This document shows positions 1 to 11,624 of a stretch of DNA of 64,000 nt, piece after piece. The position numbers were made by a program, and so were the translations under genes. The DNA comes from Hydrangea macrophylla. Taxonomy: Eukaryota > Streptophyta > Magnoliopsida > Cornales > Hydrangeaceae. Numbering within the stretch: position 1 is the first letter of the stretch; each line of letters begins with the position of its first letter. The notes under the pieces are model-generated. The model had not been told where the DNA came from. It saw only the letters and a list, made by a program, of their open reading frames with translations, and searched no databases. The DNA is taken from NCBI GenBank assembly GCA_033977485.1, contig CM066984.1, positions 109,463,691 through 109,527,690 on the forward strand. The letters are read 5' to 3'.

Positions 1-1735
1 CCAACATGATCACAAAGAACTCACAACTAGGTTCAATTAGATGCAACTTAAACCAAGAATAAGTCCTAATTACAAGTACTAACATACATGAATGAATGCA
101 TGGACATGAACAAATATGAGCTATGAATTATTCATTGGTTTGGATTGTTTAACCCCTAGATTTAAGTCCAATTAATCATTATTAGAACATTGTTTAAGTC
201 TTAAGGCACTAGGAGACCATTTAGATTAGTCTTTACAATATTTATTAAAACTGTGACAAAATTTCAGGATTTACGGAGAGCATGTTAGATTTTCAAAAAT
301 AGTAAAAGCATAGATCTTATGGTTTGATTTCAATGATTTTTGGATATGTTGTGCCTCTGTGAGTCTAGTTTCTAACCCAAAAAGAAAATCAAAGATCCAA
401 CGGTTCAATCTCTGGGAATTGGGTCATAACCAGACATCACTCAATATATAACAACTCTCTGTCCAGAAATTTGGTGTGATTTTATAAAAATAGTAAATAA
501 ATCCGAATAACTCTAATCTTTTTAGAAGATCTTATTAACACATTAAACTTCATTAAAAAAAATTTTGAAGTCAAGAATGCTTGATTAAGGCTCTGATTGA
601 CTCATTTCAAGAAGGTGTTGCTGTTATGAAAATTTGGACTGATTATGATTGTTTCACAAAACTCATGACTAAACCATCTTAAACATGAAATCTCATCAAA
701 ACAAAAATTGTAGTGGTAGATCTTTGTGTTTTAACACTCTCCAATTGGTCGCATTCAATTCCAACAGATCATTATTTAATAAAAATCTTTGATCAAAATT
801 GGTTTATGAATTCACTACACCATTATTGAGTTTCATTAAGTCTATCAATCAAACCCTAGAGGTTGACTCATCCTAAGACTAATTCTCCTTCACATTGATG
901 GTCATTGGAGATTAAAAAAGAAGACTAATCCATGTGAGCCTCATTGAAATAAGGAAAGGATTCCATAAGACTTCAAATTAGAGGACCTAAGTCATGAATT
1001 AAGACTTAGATCTACAAATTATGCACAGATATGACTATTCTCATTTGAATCACAAGTTCATAGAAAATTAAAAGACTAACTTAAGGGAATCAAAAGAGGT
1101 ACTGAGAACCTCATGAATCCCAAGAGAAGAACACGACAAAGGAAAAAGAAATCAAAGTTTACATAATGTCCAAATTAAACTTTACTTTATGACTTATTGA
1201 ATCTTAAACCTTAGGCTATTTTGATCCAAAGCAAATGAAAAGCAAATGGAAGTTCAATCACAATTCTAGTTGTGTGTGATGAAAAGAGGTGAGGAAAGAC
1301 TTTTTGAAAATATGTAAAAGATCCTAAGTAGTTCTATGATTTGTGATTGAACCTAAGTTAAGTACTAATTAGTCTAGAGTTTACCTTCAATTATCCTCTA
1401 CTTCTTTGTGATTTGAGGGTATTCCAACGGCTATTCAAGCTCTTCTTCTAGCTCTTACTCCTTAATTCTTCTAATTTTCTCTAAGTTTTTCCTAATTTTC
1501 TCTAAGGATATCAAAATATTTTAGATTCAAAACCTTAAGATTGAGAGTTTTTCAAGACCTCTTGTAATGGGATATTCATCCCCCTATATATAGGCAAACT
1601 TTAAAGGGTTATTTTTGGTAATTTTAGGGGCAAAACCCTAATCTCAGACTGCCAAAAAATGCGACAATTTGTGGAGTTGTCTGTGACACTCAGTAAGTGC
1701 CGGAACAGCACTTGCTGATACCCGGCGCGACATTC
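1..1735 (-). repeat. Fragment of the 3-kb LTR family, cut at both ends
   Basis: Read on the minus strand, this AT-rich stretch follows the first two thirds of the solo LTR at 26558-29583. The block at about 340-420 is the reverse complement of about 28495-28580, the block at 870-920 resembles 27840-27900, and the GC-rich patch at 1660-1735 matches the palindrome patch at 26840-27160. The expected terminus (TGTAGACACC) is missing: similarity stops near 1735, shortly before the plant-mobile-domain pseudogene. The other end lies outside the window. No coding potential was seen. Similarity was judged by eye, so the borders are approximate. Confidence 0.7.
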
Positions 1736-1816
1736 ATCTAAGTAAATAATGACAGAGTTAAACTGTGAGTTGCATTATTGTTGAAATTGCTAATCTTTCA
1801 TATATTGTTTTCATAG

Positions 1817-3163
1817 ATGATCTGGCAGCTGTACAGTGCTGAGCTAGTCGCTTTGTTACCTCAATACTGTCGGGCTGGGCAGATGGCTAGATGTCCGTTG
1901 ATCATGTACGCCGTACTTGAGTAGCATCATCCCGACAGAGTGATGTGATAATTCGGCATGAGGCAGGTAGTCACAGATCTATGTAACACTATGACGACAT
2001 TACATCACATTGATCGACATGGTCATGCGAATACTGACTAGAGTCACTGACATAGGGAGTATGTTGAGCTCTGGGACCATCGGCTGGAACATGTTGTTGT
2101 AGGTATTCCAGATGCAACTCAGATGCTTGACTCAGACCCATATATGAGATGGTATCACCACATTACCTACATACTTATTAGACCAGTTAGAGATCCACCG
2201 ATAGTTGGCTTCCAACTAGTCGGTACGATTCGCGGCATTCTGGTGAGATGTTTTCCTTATAGTATAACATATAAATTTTCCGCTATGCACATGTCATAAG
2301 ATAATTTCATTAAACTTTCCATTTTTTCAAGAGGATGGTATGACTCGTGTTTATGAGATTGCACTATCGATGTTGGCTAGATTAGCAGCAGACGACCCTC
2401 ATTCCGTCCCTCCAAAGGAGATGGCGGCATTAGAGGAGATTCGTACTATTAGTGAGCATTCATTACAGGCTGTTCATGAGGACCGACATTTAGACAGGGC
2501 TGTTCCATCTTCTACAATACTTGTGCCCCGCGTCTCAGAGCCCCAGCCTCAACCTCACACTCATCCTCAGCTGCATCCTCAACCTCAACCTCAGCCTCAG
2601 GAGAAGATAAACTCATCTACATACTTTGAGTTTGAGCCACAGACACCATATCATCTTATCGTGTATGCGTATGATGATACAAACGACCTTTATAGGCCTT
2701 TCACTCCAGGGGGCACTGGGTTCCGTATATCTCCGAGCCGTGACTTCTCCATCCCATAGTACACGTATACAAATGCATTGTCGTCATCATCGTTCTCGTC
2801 ACCACATGATCCTATATCACCAGCTCCAACTTCACAGTTCGAGCTAATGTTGGAGAGTTTGACACAAGTGAAGGCAGAGGAGATGCAGGTGGAGGCGAGG
2901 GAGACGAGTGGACATGATACCCCTATGGCAGAGACACAGAAAGATGGTTTGATACAAGTAGAGTCTCAGCGACAACCTCTGGTACATTCAATTTACGCTA
3001 GAGGTAGAAGTCGTCGTGGCCGAAGAGGGGTATCGTGCATCATCCAGGTGGAAGATTCGCCGTAGGCGGAGGTTCCACTAGTGGAGTATCCACCACATCA
3101 GGAGGGTAGGCCTAAGAGAACGAAGAAGGTTCCGTGGTATGGGACACATTATAAACAAAGATA
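1817..3163 (+). pseudogene. Plant mobile domain (PMD) protein remnant, phosphatase-7-long-form-like
   Basis: This is the C-terminal part of a plant mobile domain protein, a family spread in plant genomes by mobile elements and often annotated as serine/threonine phosphatase 7 long form homolog. Visible landmarks, in order: PLIMYAVLE, HHPDRV, LHHIDRHGHANTD, HREYVELWDHR and a PYMRWYHHITY block, all typical of the PMD core. At least five in-frame stops lie between about 1919 and 2060. A GTGAG donor at 2243 and a CAAG acceptor near 2331 suggest an intron. The second exon (frame open 2340-2759) carries the family's MTRVYEIALSMLARL and EEIRTISEHSLQAVHE segments, then a run of PQPQPH repeats. After a stop, similarity continues through a basic RGRSRRGRRG tail to RPKRTKKVPWYGT near 3160. 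The N-terminal half of the domain is absent. No function is expected. Confidence 0.8.
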
Positions 3164-3244
3164 GTACATAGGATCTAGAACAATATTTTGTTTATTAATG
3201 TATTATAAACAAAAAATTACATAATTGTATATAAATCATTTTTT

Positions 3245-3430
3245 TTACTGTGTACATCTCTCTTTATCTCTCTCCCCCTCTCTCCCACTATCTCTATCTT
3301 TCTCTTCCCTTCTCTCTACTACTATCTCTATCTCTCTTTCCCACTACCTCTCTCTTATATCTCTCTATCCCCCTCTCTCTCCCACTACCTCTCTCTCTCA
3401 TCTCTTTCCCCCGCCCCCTTCCCTTTTTTT
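3245..3430. repeat. CT-rich low-complexity tract
   Basis: About 185 bases of almost pure C and T, built from TCTCTC, CCCTCTCTC and CTATCTC units with no fixed period. Both forward frames stay open across it, giving spurious Leu/Ser/Pro-rich reading frames. It lies just downstream of the PMD remnant. Confidence 0.85.
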
Positions 3431-3509
3431 TACATTGTATACACATCTTAGTGGGATCGATAAGTTTGATCTTTGCAGGGCTACTGAAATGGACTCTGCT
3501 GGAATATAA

Positions 3510-3640
3510 GTGCTGATAAAGTTACTACTTGAAATAGCGACTTCTACTTTCCACTGAAGTCTTTACTTCAAGTAGTGACTTTTTAGTATGTGTGAAGTCA
3601 TTACTTAAAATAGCGATTTATGGTTGGAACTATTTATGGT
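3510..3640. repeat. Short alternating near-repeats of an AGTAGTGACTT-like unit
   Basis: Units resembling TACTTGAAATAGCGACTT and its complement alternate here (around 3523, 3565 and 3605), forming weak inverted and direct repeats of about 20 bases. Such tracts can sit near the ends of elements carrying PMD genes, but I found no matching terminal repeat on the other side of the pseudogene, so the link is only suggested. Confidence 0.35.
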
Positions 3641-3890
3641 TCTAAGAAAGTGATGGGTTTGGAAAATAAGTTGAAACAGTGATGGGTCAGGGACATATTT
3701 CCCCCATTTTGATGCTTAAGGTAAAAAATTCGAGTTCCTCAAGTAGTGCTTGCGTCCTGGATTTTGGATCCCAAAATAATTCCCAATTATATGTGTCAGT
3801 TGGTCCGCTATTTTTTTATAGGAGTCACACTTTTGTAAGTGGCCCAATATTGCATGAATTATTTTTTCCACTGTCACATAAATTTGGAAG

Positions 3891-4074
3891 AATAAAATAT
3901 TTTGCTCACCCCAAAAATTATTTACCAATACTCACTTAAGTATCTCATTGGTCAATGCAGTAGAACCCATGATTAAATTAATGGGATTTAATCATGGATC
4001 CCACTGCATTGACCAATGGGATGCTTGGGTCAGCATTGGAGAACTATTTTTAGGGTGAGCAAAAATGTTCTCAC
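3891..4074. mobile_element. MITE, 184 bp, with 8-bp target duplication
   Basis: The whole element is one inverted repeat. The left arm from TTTTGCTCACCCC to CATTGGTCAATGCAGT pairs with the right arm ACTGCATTGACCAATG to AGGGTGAGCAAAA, with a centre near 3980 around GATTAAATTAATGGGATTTAATC. TTTGGAAG stands immediately left (3883-3890) and right (4075-4082). An 8-bp target duplication fits a hAT-type non-autonomous element. No coding sequence. Confidence 0.8.
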
Positions 4075-4082
4075 TTTGGAAG

Positions 4083-5180
4083 AACTAGACGAAAAAACGT
4101 GCAATGCATGCTATTTTGTTAGAAAATAGACAAATTTAAACAAAATCAACTTCTTATGGCATTTGAAAACACAGTGATGCTTTTGCCAAAACTACATTAA
4201 AAAAAATGGCGCCATAAAAGAAGCTATTTGAGCGTTTGTTGGATTAGATTTGGAAGTGATTCATGTGTTAATTTAATAACATTTTCTTCTCTAATTTTAT
4301 GTGGTGGCTTTAAAGCTGCCCTGTTGATTATCAATTGCCTGGTAACAATCATATAAAAAGTATGTATTTGTTGTAGGCTGGAAACTTTTGGTGGTATTTA
4401 TTTTGCTCTTTGAACCTTACGTATTGATCTAGACATAAACCTACACATATATAGCAAGGAATAGGAAATAGGAGTAATGAAATAATCATATTGTGCATGC
4501 ATGTATTGCTTCCCAATGGTAATTAAATCATCTTATGTTGCAATTATATAGATTCATTTTGTAAGTATCAAATTAAAAATAAATCATAGTCTTTTGTGTT
4601 TCAATACATGTATGTCCATAGGTATATGGACCATAATAATTGAAGTCCAATACTCGAAGAATAAGCACTTTTTTTATCTCAAAGCACTCACATATATAAA
4701 AATACATATACACACTTATAAAAAAAAAAACAATGATATAAAAGATAATTTTTTATAATAATAATTAAAAAAAAAAAGGAAAAACGGGATAAATTTTTTT
4801 TAGAAAATCCACATTGCACAATAAAGGAAGGTTTTTAGGCTTGGCCTTTAGATATAGTATAAATAATAGATAGGTGCAGTTCTCAATTAGATAGTCACTA
4901 AATTACTATTTGAAAAATCAAACAAAATCAGTCAATATTTTTTAATGGCTTTCAAAATTAATTAGTTGGAATTTGAAGCTTCTTGGAATGGAACATTCTC
5001 ATTATTGATTTTGAGAATATCAAAAACTTAAAAATATACATATATGTATATATAATTTAAAAGAAGAAGAAAAAGAAGAATTAGAAAGAAATGAAAAAAA
5101 AAATGGAAAATCAAGGAAATGCCACATAGGAATTTTTATTTTTTTGCTAAAGGGGAGGATGGTGATGTGGATAGCCTAAT
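4083..5180. other. AT-rich spacer without a recognised gene
   Basis: No reading frame, RNA gene or clear repeat boundary was found. The stretch has several A-runs and a TATA-like tract near 5037-5055. Confidence 0.5.
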
Positions 5181-8100
5181 TGTGGACACGCGGCGTTCCA
5201 CCTTTTGCTTGTTTTTGTTTGAAATTGATTTGGATCAAAGAAAGAAAATTGTATGTTGAAAACAGATACAGAGTCGCCACTTGGTCTTTAAGGAACCAAG
5301 AAACCTAATTTTGACTCACCCAAATGGATAAAGGGCACCGGCCCTTCATAACCAAAGAACTTGGCTCGGGGTTTTGGTACAAGAGAGGAAGGCGCCTTTG
5401 CCGCAACTAAAACACCCTCAACTCGCCCCGTCTTTCGACGGGCCTCAATTAGCATCCAAATAATCATCTTATACTATGTATGGTTCGACAATTAATACTA
5501 TGATAGTATATTACATCACATAAGAAAATTTGAAATGAAAAATCTAAAGATAAGATATCATTCATTAGATCTAAGCCAATTATCACACAATGCAAAGTGA
5601 AAGATCACACAAAATAAACCTAGGAAAAATTGTCTAATCACATATCAAGTAATAAAGTTTTCCTAATATAAGGGGACATGAATTGTTCTTGAAACAAATA
5701 AAACAAAGAAAACAAGGATGCTTAGCAAGCTAGAATGATGCATGTTAATCTTTGAGAATAGAAGATCTCTCAATCCTCGGGACGGATGAGAAAGGATGAT
5801 TAGATCGAGGGAAAGCATGAACGTGTGATCAAGTTCATTCCTTATAATCTTCTTAGATTAGGAGTCACAAAAGCCCCAAATCTTTGCATGGATGCAATGT
5901 ATGTATCTAGAATGTGCCAAGGTTGTAGTGTGCTTTGTGTTCATGGATTCCTAGAATGACGTAGAAGTCTAGAATGTGTATGAATGAATGAATGAAGGAA
6001 ATCATCATGGGATATGTACAAATTTAGTATGAACTACTTCCTAAGACATGAACTAATTTGGAGTGCATGTAAGCATCAAATCAAAGGGGGAAAGTAAAAT
6101 GTGCTAGCTGTGAATAGTGGACAGAACAATAGCATGATCTTTTGAAAATTGAAAAGAGGGGTTAGGAATGTTTTCAATGCATGATTTTTTATGGAGATCT
6201 TCCTTATTGTGTCTAGAACACAACCCAAAAATCCAATCTTTAATAACTATTACAGATTGAGAGAAATCATATGAACAATGGAGGTTACCCAGAAATAGAG
6301 TTTGTACTGTCGACTGAAATGTCAAAAAATCTTAGAAAATGAAAACAAATGATCTAGAGGCCCATTTTATACAGAAAGTTCCCTAAGACATTGAAGTTTA
6401 AGGGAAAACTAAGTTAGGACCACCCCTTTTGGAAACATTTTCTGAAAAAAGAAGTTAGAAGTCAACCAAGCTACTGTGATAGCAGAGGCAGAATGTCTGG
6501 AAGGAATGTTTGGTCCAAATGGACCATTTTCATGTATTTCCAAGTCAAACCAAAAATCATGGGTGTTCTCTAATGAGTTAGGAAGACTGTACAAGTGGTC
6601 TTGCATCCATACATGGAGTATTGAGTTCTAGAGAAATCTTTGAACTCAGATCATTCACTGTTTTGACCCACTGTTTTGAAGATTTTGGGAAAAACTAGAG
6701 TTTTCTTTCTTGAGATCAAAATGAGAGGGGTTGAGAGGGGTTTTGAAATAGAGGTTTTGAAAGTATATTTTCAACATCAAATGGAGATTATAACCTCTTG
6801 GAATATCAACATCAAACTCATTATCAAGAACCCCCAATATTATTGGAGAGATTCATTTTTATTTTGAACATAACTTCAAGGATACCTTAGAGGTATTGAA
6901 GTTATAATCATCATCTATCAAACATGTTTTTGAGGTCAAGAGCTACTATCCATAAGGATTCACTCACCTCAAAATTCATGTCATCATTTAGAGGATGATG
7001 AACTTGTAAGTAAATAAAAATGTTAAAAAAGAAATGAGGTTAGGAAGAGATAAACATGATATGAACGAGTAGGTAAATAACAATCAATAGATGATAATCA
7101 ATGTGATATTGGACTTGTAGATTGGTGTTTCACTCATAGATATAGACATTTGGACATGGAAGTAGCTTCCTAACTCAAAAATGCTTAGAGAAATGGTGAT
7201 TAGGTGTATTGATGATGAAGTATATTGAAGAATGGTGGAGGAAAACAAGATTGGAACTCACTTTCTATAGAAAAATAATAAGAAGAAGCTCCTTTCTCAC
7301 TTCTAAATCTATCTCTATCTCTCTTTCTCTCTATAACTTTGTCAAGCTTTGCACTTTGCCCCCCCAAAATGAAGAGCAATAGGGGGTTTATATAGGCTAA
7401 TTTGGGGTGATTTTGGGATTTAGAAAGTGCTCCCATTGGTCCAAAACAACTGAAAACATAAAACTACATCGTTTTGGTTTTTAATTAATCAAATTGGACC
7501 CCCAAAAGAAATTACAAAAACATGCTATTCTGGAGAAGAGTGTCGCGGCGGCACTGGGCCTGTGCCGCGGCGGCACTTCTCCTCCTTCGTCCAGGTAATT
7601 GTATTTAGGCCCCCAGAGGTTCCGGTATTCGCAAAAAGGCCTTATTTCGTCCAAAATTCACAGAAAATGCATACGAACTCCAAATTGAGGTTGTGATATA
7701 CCATTGGAAAAGTAATGGAGTCTATTTTACATAAAAAATAATTTGGGGATAGGTCACTTTGAAAAGTTTTGCGGTATTTACGATAAAAGCCGATTTGATC
7801 GCCTTTTTCGCCTTCGGAAATTCACAATAAACTCGTTTTAAATCCAAAAATTATGTGCAATATACCGTTGGAAAGCTATTGACCTCTAGTATTCATGAAA
7901 AATATTTGAAAATTGTTATGGCGCTCCGGTTCTAAAGTCAAATTTTGGTCAAACTGGTCAAACCTGAGATTCCCGAGAAGTTCTAGAAACCTCTGGGAGC
8001 TCCCAGGAGCCGACATTTTCGCTCGATTTTCTTTTAAAACTCATTTTAATACTTTCCACATGATCTAGAATGATTCCGGCAAATTTAGACGTTTTCGGTC

Positions 8101-8390
8101 AAACTTGGTCAAACCTGGTCAAACCGGTCAACGGGGACTTTCCGGGGGTCTCTGGGAGATGATGATTTCATCTGATTTTACTTAAAAACTCATTTTTTTT
8201 CTTACAACATAGCATGTTTCCAGAACTTTTGGACCAAATCTGGGAGTTTTCGGGCTTTCAGGGGCATTTTGATCATTCTGAGCATTTTGAAAAATATAGC
8301 TAACTTCCAGGAGTCCTTTTGAGTCTTTTTCGATCATTGTGAACCACCAAGCTATGGAAATCTGATAGCCGACAAAATGGGGTGTCTACA
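5181..8390 (-). mobile_element. Solo LTR, 3.2 kb, minus orientation, TSD CTAAT
   Basis: On the minus strand the element opens with TGTAGACACCCCATTTTG (ending at 8390) and closes with CGCGTGTCCACA (at 5181). CTAAT flanks it on both sides (5176-5180 and 8391-8395), as expected for LTR insertion. No internal retrotransposon domains or second LTR were found, so it is read as a solo LTR left by LTR-LTR recombination. Start, AAGTGGCGACTC box near the end, and terminus agree with the family member at 26558-29583. A GC palindrome block around the GTGCCGCCGCGGCAC motif lies near 7545-7590. A run of repeated GGTCAAAC words lies at about 7940-8135. Short open frames inside are not genes. Confidence 0.85.
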
Positions 8391-8632
8391 CTAATAGAAG
8401 ACCTTTTGCTTTTGTGTATGTGTGTGTGTGTGTGTGTATAATAGATAGATAGCATTACTCAAAAACCACCCTATCGCTCTTGTTTGGTAAGTTAAAAAAT
8501 TAAGTTAATTGGGAGAAAAGTAAAGGTTAGCGAAGAGAAGTTGAGAGGAAGTGAGGTGAAAATTTGCCAGTTTTTTGTCATGTTTGATAAAGACTAAAAA
8601 GTAAGTATTGACTGTTAAATACTACTTTCAGT
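8391..8632. repeat. TG and TAGA microsatellite with TE-like flank
   Basis: A (TG)n run at about 8417-8438 is followed by ATAGATAGATAG. The following 170 bases share words such as TGTTTGATAA with the MITE family at 9131 and 16396, but no boundaries could be fixed. Confidence 0.5.
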
Positions 8633-8804
8633 TAGGGTGAAAACGGTTAGGTTCGATCCGATTCGTATCGATGCAGTTTTAGTTAAATCGATCGGTTTCG
8701 ATTCTGTACGGATCGATTTAGTGTAAAATTTTGATTCGGCTTGCTTTTTACACTACATGGACTTTTGAAAACTAGTCGGCCTGGTCGGTTTCGTTACACC
8801 CCTA
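8633..8804. mobile_element. hAT-like MITE, 172 bp
   Basis: The ends are TAGGGTGAAAACGG on the left and CGTTACACCCCTA on the right, an imperfect inverted pair of the TAGGGGTG type common in plant hAT MITEs. The flanking octamers are CTTTCAGT and CTTTTGGT, matching at 6 of 8 positions. The interior is rich in ATCGATCGG and GATCCGATTCG words. No coding sequence. Confidence 0.6.
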
Positions 8805-9130
8805 CTTTTGGTATTGAAAACTTTAAGCTATTAATTTGTTGTTTTGAAAACTATGTTTCAAAAACTGAAATATACTATCTTCGTCATTTTTTTCCAAGTT
8901 TTTAGTACTTTTTTCTTCTTTTTTTTTTTTTTGCTTTTCAGTGAACTTGTACATTATTAAATGCATTCGATAAATTAAAAGTGCTGAAACTTTTCAGTTT
9001 CAGCCCTTAACTAGCAAATAACTTGTGCACTGCGCACGTTGTTTGTCATAATAATTATATATGCGAACTCTTCAATTAAACTGCCACTGTGTTTGACAGC
9101 AGCATTAGTCAATTAACCACAAATTAAACT

Positions 9131-9400
9131 TAGGGTGTGTTTGATAACTCAATTAAATGCTGAAAACGAAATTTCAGCACTTATTTATTTTCAGTACGTT
9201 TGATAACGTACCACTTAATTGAAAAGGGTAGCCAAAATTTTACTGAAAACTTTAAGTGAAAAATTTTAGCTACAAAAATCACTTAATGCAATCTATTTGA
9301 GTACTTGAAACATTGTTTTCAGTTTTGCAAATACAATTGCTTAAAATTTTTAGTACTTAAAATTCAATACTTAATTTTCAGTTTTATCAAACGAAGCCTT
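9131..9400. mobile_element. MITE, copy 1 of a TTTGATAA-type family
   Basis: It begins AGGGTGTGTTTGATAACTC and ends GTTTTATCAAACGAAGCCTT, an inverted pair of about 16 bases. The interior (CAGCACTTATTTATTTTCAGT, TTTAAGTGAAAA) matches the element at 16396-16628 in the same orientation. I could not find a convincing target duplication. Non-coding. Confidence 0.6.
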
Positions 9401-9613
9401 GTACTTGTAAAGACCATATTTTCATATACTCATAAAAAGAGAAAGACAAACAAATAAAGAAGAAGAACCAAGTCAACCCCCCCTCCCCGACATGGGAGAG
9501 CCCCTAGAAAAGTTAGGGAGTTTTTAAGTTTGAGAGAGTGGAAGGTTAGAGAGTAATCAACAATATTTAAGTTAAATTTATAGCATTTTTAATTAAAAGA
9601 TCAATGAATAAAG

Positions 9614-10670
9614 TATCACACACGTCCTGGAAAATCCTTATTTTAAAATGCATAATTGATTTCTGGAAATTATTAATGTCAGATTAATAATTGTGAATGG
9701 AGTTGACTGAGGGGCAACAGTGAGTGCCAATCGAGGACACGAAAAGGTCCATTCATGAGCCATGGAGATGGTTAAATGACATTTATATGATTTAAATGTT
9801 ATTTGATATTATCTGCTATATATGAATTGTGAAAAATACATGTTTTGTGTATCTTCTGATAGTTTCATCTTGTTAAAAGATCAAATTGAATGTAATAGCG
9901 ATAACCAATATGATGCGTTGCATAAAATGTATGTTATCTAGAAATTCTACGAAAATAGTCTTCAGAATGTAATTACAGACCCAAACGGAACCTAGATTAA
10001 AACTTTTATGGAATATAGATTTTGACTCGTAAATGAATAATATAGACGTATGAGACATTTTGGGGAATAATTAGAAGATTAGATAACTTTTGGGGAGTTA
10101 AATGCAATTTCTGAACGATGTGGCTTAATGTAGAATGAGGTGGTGGAGATAATTTACAAATATCTCAAACCAATTGGGGGCTCAAGTGGAAAAAGGAGAT
10201 TTTGGGAGCTTCGGAATTCCCGACGCCAATCGACGACCTTCCGTTCAATTGTTTTCAACCAAATTTCGTATTCGGACTCCTCGAGGTAAGAGCTACGTTT
10301 GATACCTCTTATGCCTCGTTTGGCTAGTTTTTATGAAAATACAAAAATTAGAATTTTGGAAAAAAAAAACTATGTAAAACTCGTAGCTTTCGCTTCTAAT
10401 CGGAGATCCGTCGTTTAATCAGGCTACTAGTACTTCCCTTAAAGTTATAGGACGATAGCTTAAGGTATAAATTCTTGACGTATGTTATATAAGGATTTTT
10501 GGATGTTTTAGATATCATGTATGAAAATTGTGATCTGGACAAAACTCATGTGTTAATTTAGGTCCGTTAATTTTACCCATGAATACGTATAAAAAGCATG
10601 GTGAGATGATTATGTGAGCATGCTAAGTAATTATGTGGGTCAAAGGGGAGTTTGGTACAAATTCATGTCG
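9614..10670 (+). repeat. LTR fragment, family of the solo LTR at 20535, 5' half
   Basis: It starts TATCACACACGTCCTGG, a decayed form of TGTCACACCCGTTCCAG, and follows the LTRs at 20535 and (complemented) 57912 in order: the GAGTTGACTGAGGGGCAAC block, TAAATGACATTTATATGATT, a GTAAGAG site near 10285, and GTGGGTCAAAGGGGAGTTTG near 10640. Similarity ends at about 10670, where a different LTR family begins in the opposite orientation. The 3' half, which holds the CAGTCGACTG palindromes in other copies, is missing. Confidence 0.75.
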
Positions 10671-11594
10671 GGGGTAAGCACTCAAATGAGCATAAACACA
10701 AATCTCATCCAAAAACAAGATTGAAACCACTCACCTCTTAGCAATTCGTTCCTAGTTGTGAAATTGAAGCCCAAATCTACTCCGGGTTAAAATCCTACAT
10801 GAATTCGACCAACTACGGATTACCGCTCTGAATTGGGTCTCAAAAATTACGACGATTATACTCAATAAAATCAGTACCAAAACGTAGAACTCACCTCTAC
10901 GAGTCCAAATCCGGTCTCAGAATTGATATTGGTAGTCGAACACGCCGTCAATCGTTGCCGTAGAGCTTCGGCTAACCCCGTCTCCGTTTTCTCTCTCTCT
11001 CACCGACTCAAAAATGAAGAAGAAGAGATGTGATCTCTCCATATCTCTACAGCTCATGTATATCACTTAGGATTTCTATTATGAAACCCACCTAACTTTT
11101 GGTTATTTGTAAATTTACCCCCAACTAGTTTTGTAACAACTTATTTAGTCCTCCAAACTTAAGTGAGTATTTGTCTATGTCTCGCGTGGGTCTCATAGGT
11201 GGTCCCACATAATTTTGTGAAGTTACTAATTAGCCTACTAATTAAATAGCATGTTCATTTCGTCCTCACCAAGGTATCCCAAATCACCACACAAATGGTC
11301 CCTAATAATAAATAATATATTCTAAACAATATATAAATATCTCACATATGCCTTAATAAACATTTAAGCACATAAGGGTAATTCCACCATCTTTGTCCCA
11401 TCATAATGGAACTTTTTCAACTCATGTCCCAATTTGGGACTGCCACATTGGCCAACTTTGGGTTCCCAATTTGGACACCCACAATCAACTAGTGAGTTAA
11501 AACTCACTTAAACATGTGTTAATAAACACCAATTAATTATAATAATGCATGCCTAAATCATGATTAACAATTAATCGCGGGAGCGGGTGTTACA
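10671..11594 (-). repeat. Truncated 3' LTR of the minus-strand gypsy relic
   Basis: On the minus strand it opens TGTAACACCCGCTCCCGCG at 11594 and follows the first 0.9 kb of the solo LTR at 41018-43073 (TCATGATTTAGGCATGC, GGGTGTCCAAATTGGGA, TAATTAGTAGGCTAATTAG). A purine-rich stretch (GGAGGGGAGAGA) lies immediately upstream at 11595-11607 and acts as the polypurine tract. The LTR breaks off near 10671 against an LTR fragment in the other orientation. Confidence 0.75.
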
Positions 11595-11624
11595 TCTCTC
11601 CCCTCCCTAAAAGAAGTTTGTCCC

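Noticed and set aside
2340..2759. A separate 139-codon gene
   Set aside because: It is the second exon of the plant-mobile-domain remnant. The preceding exon with several stops is recognisable directly upstream.
4441..5060. Possible LTR or promoter in the AT-rich stretch
   Set aside because: It has only TATA-like words and A-runs. No termini, duplications or similarity to other LTRs in the window.
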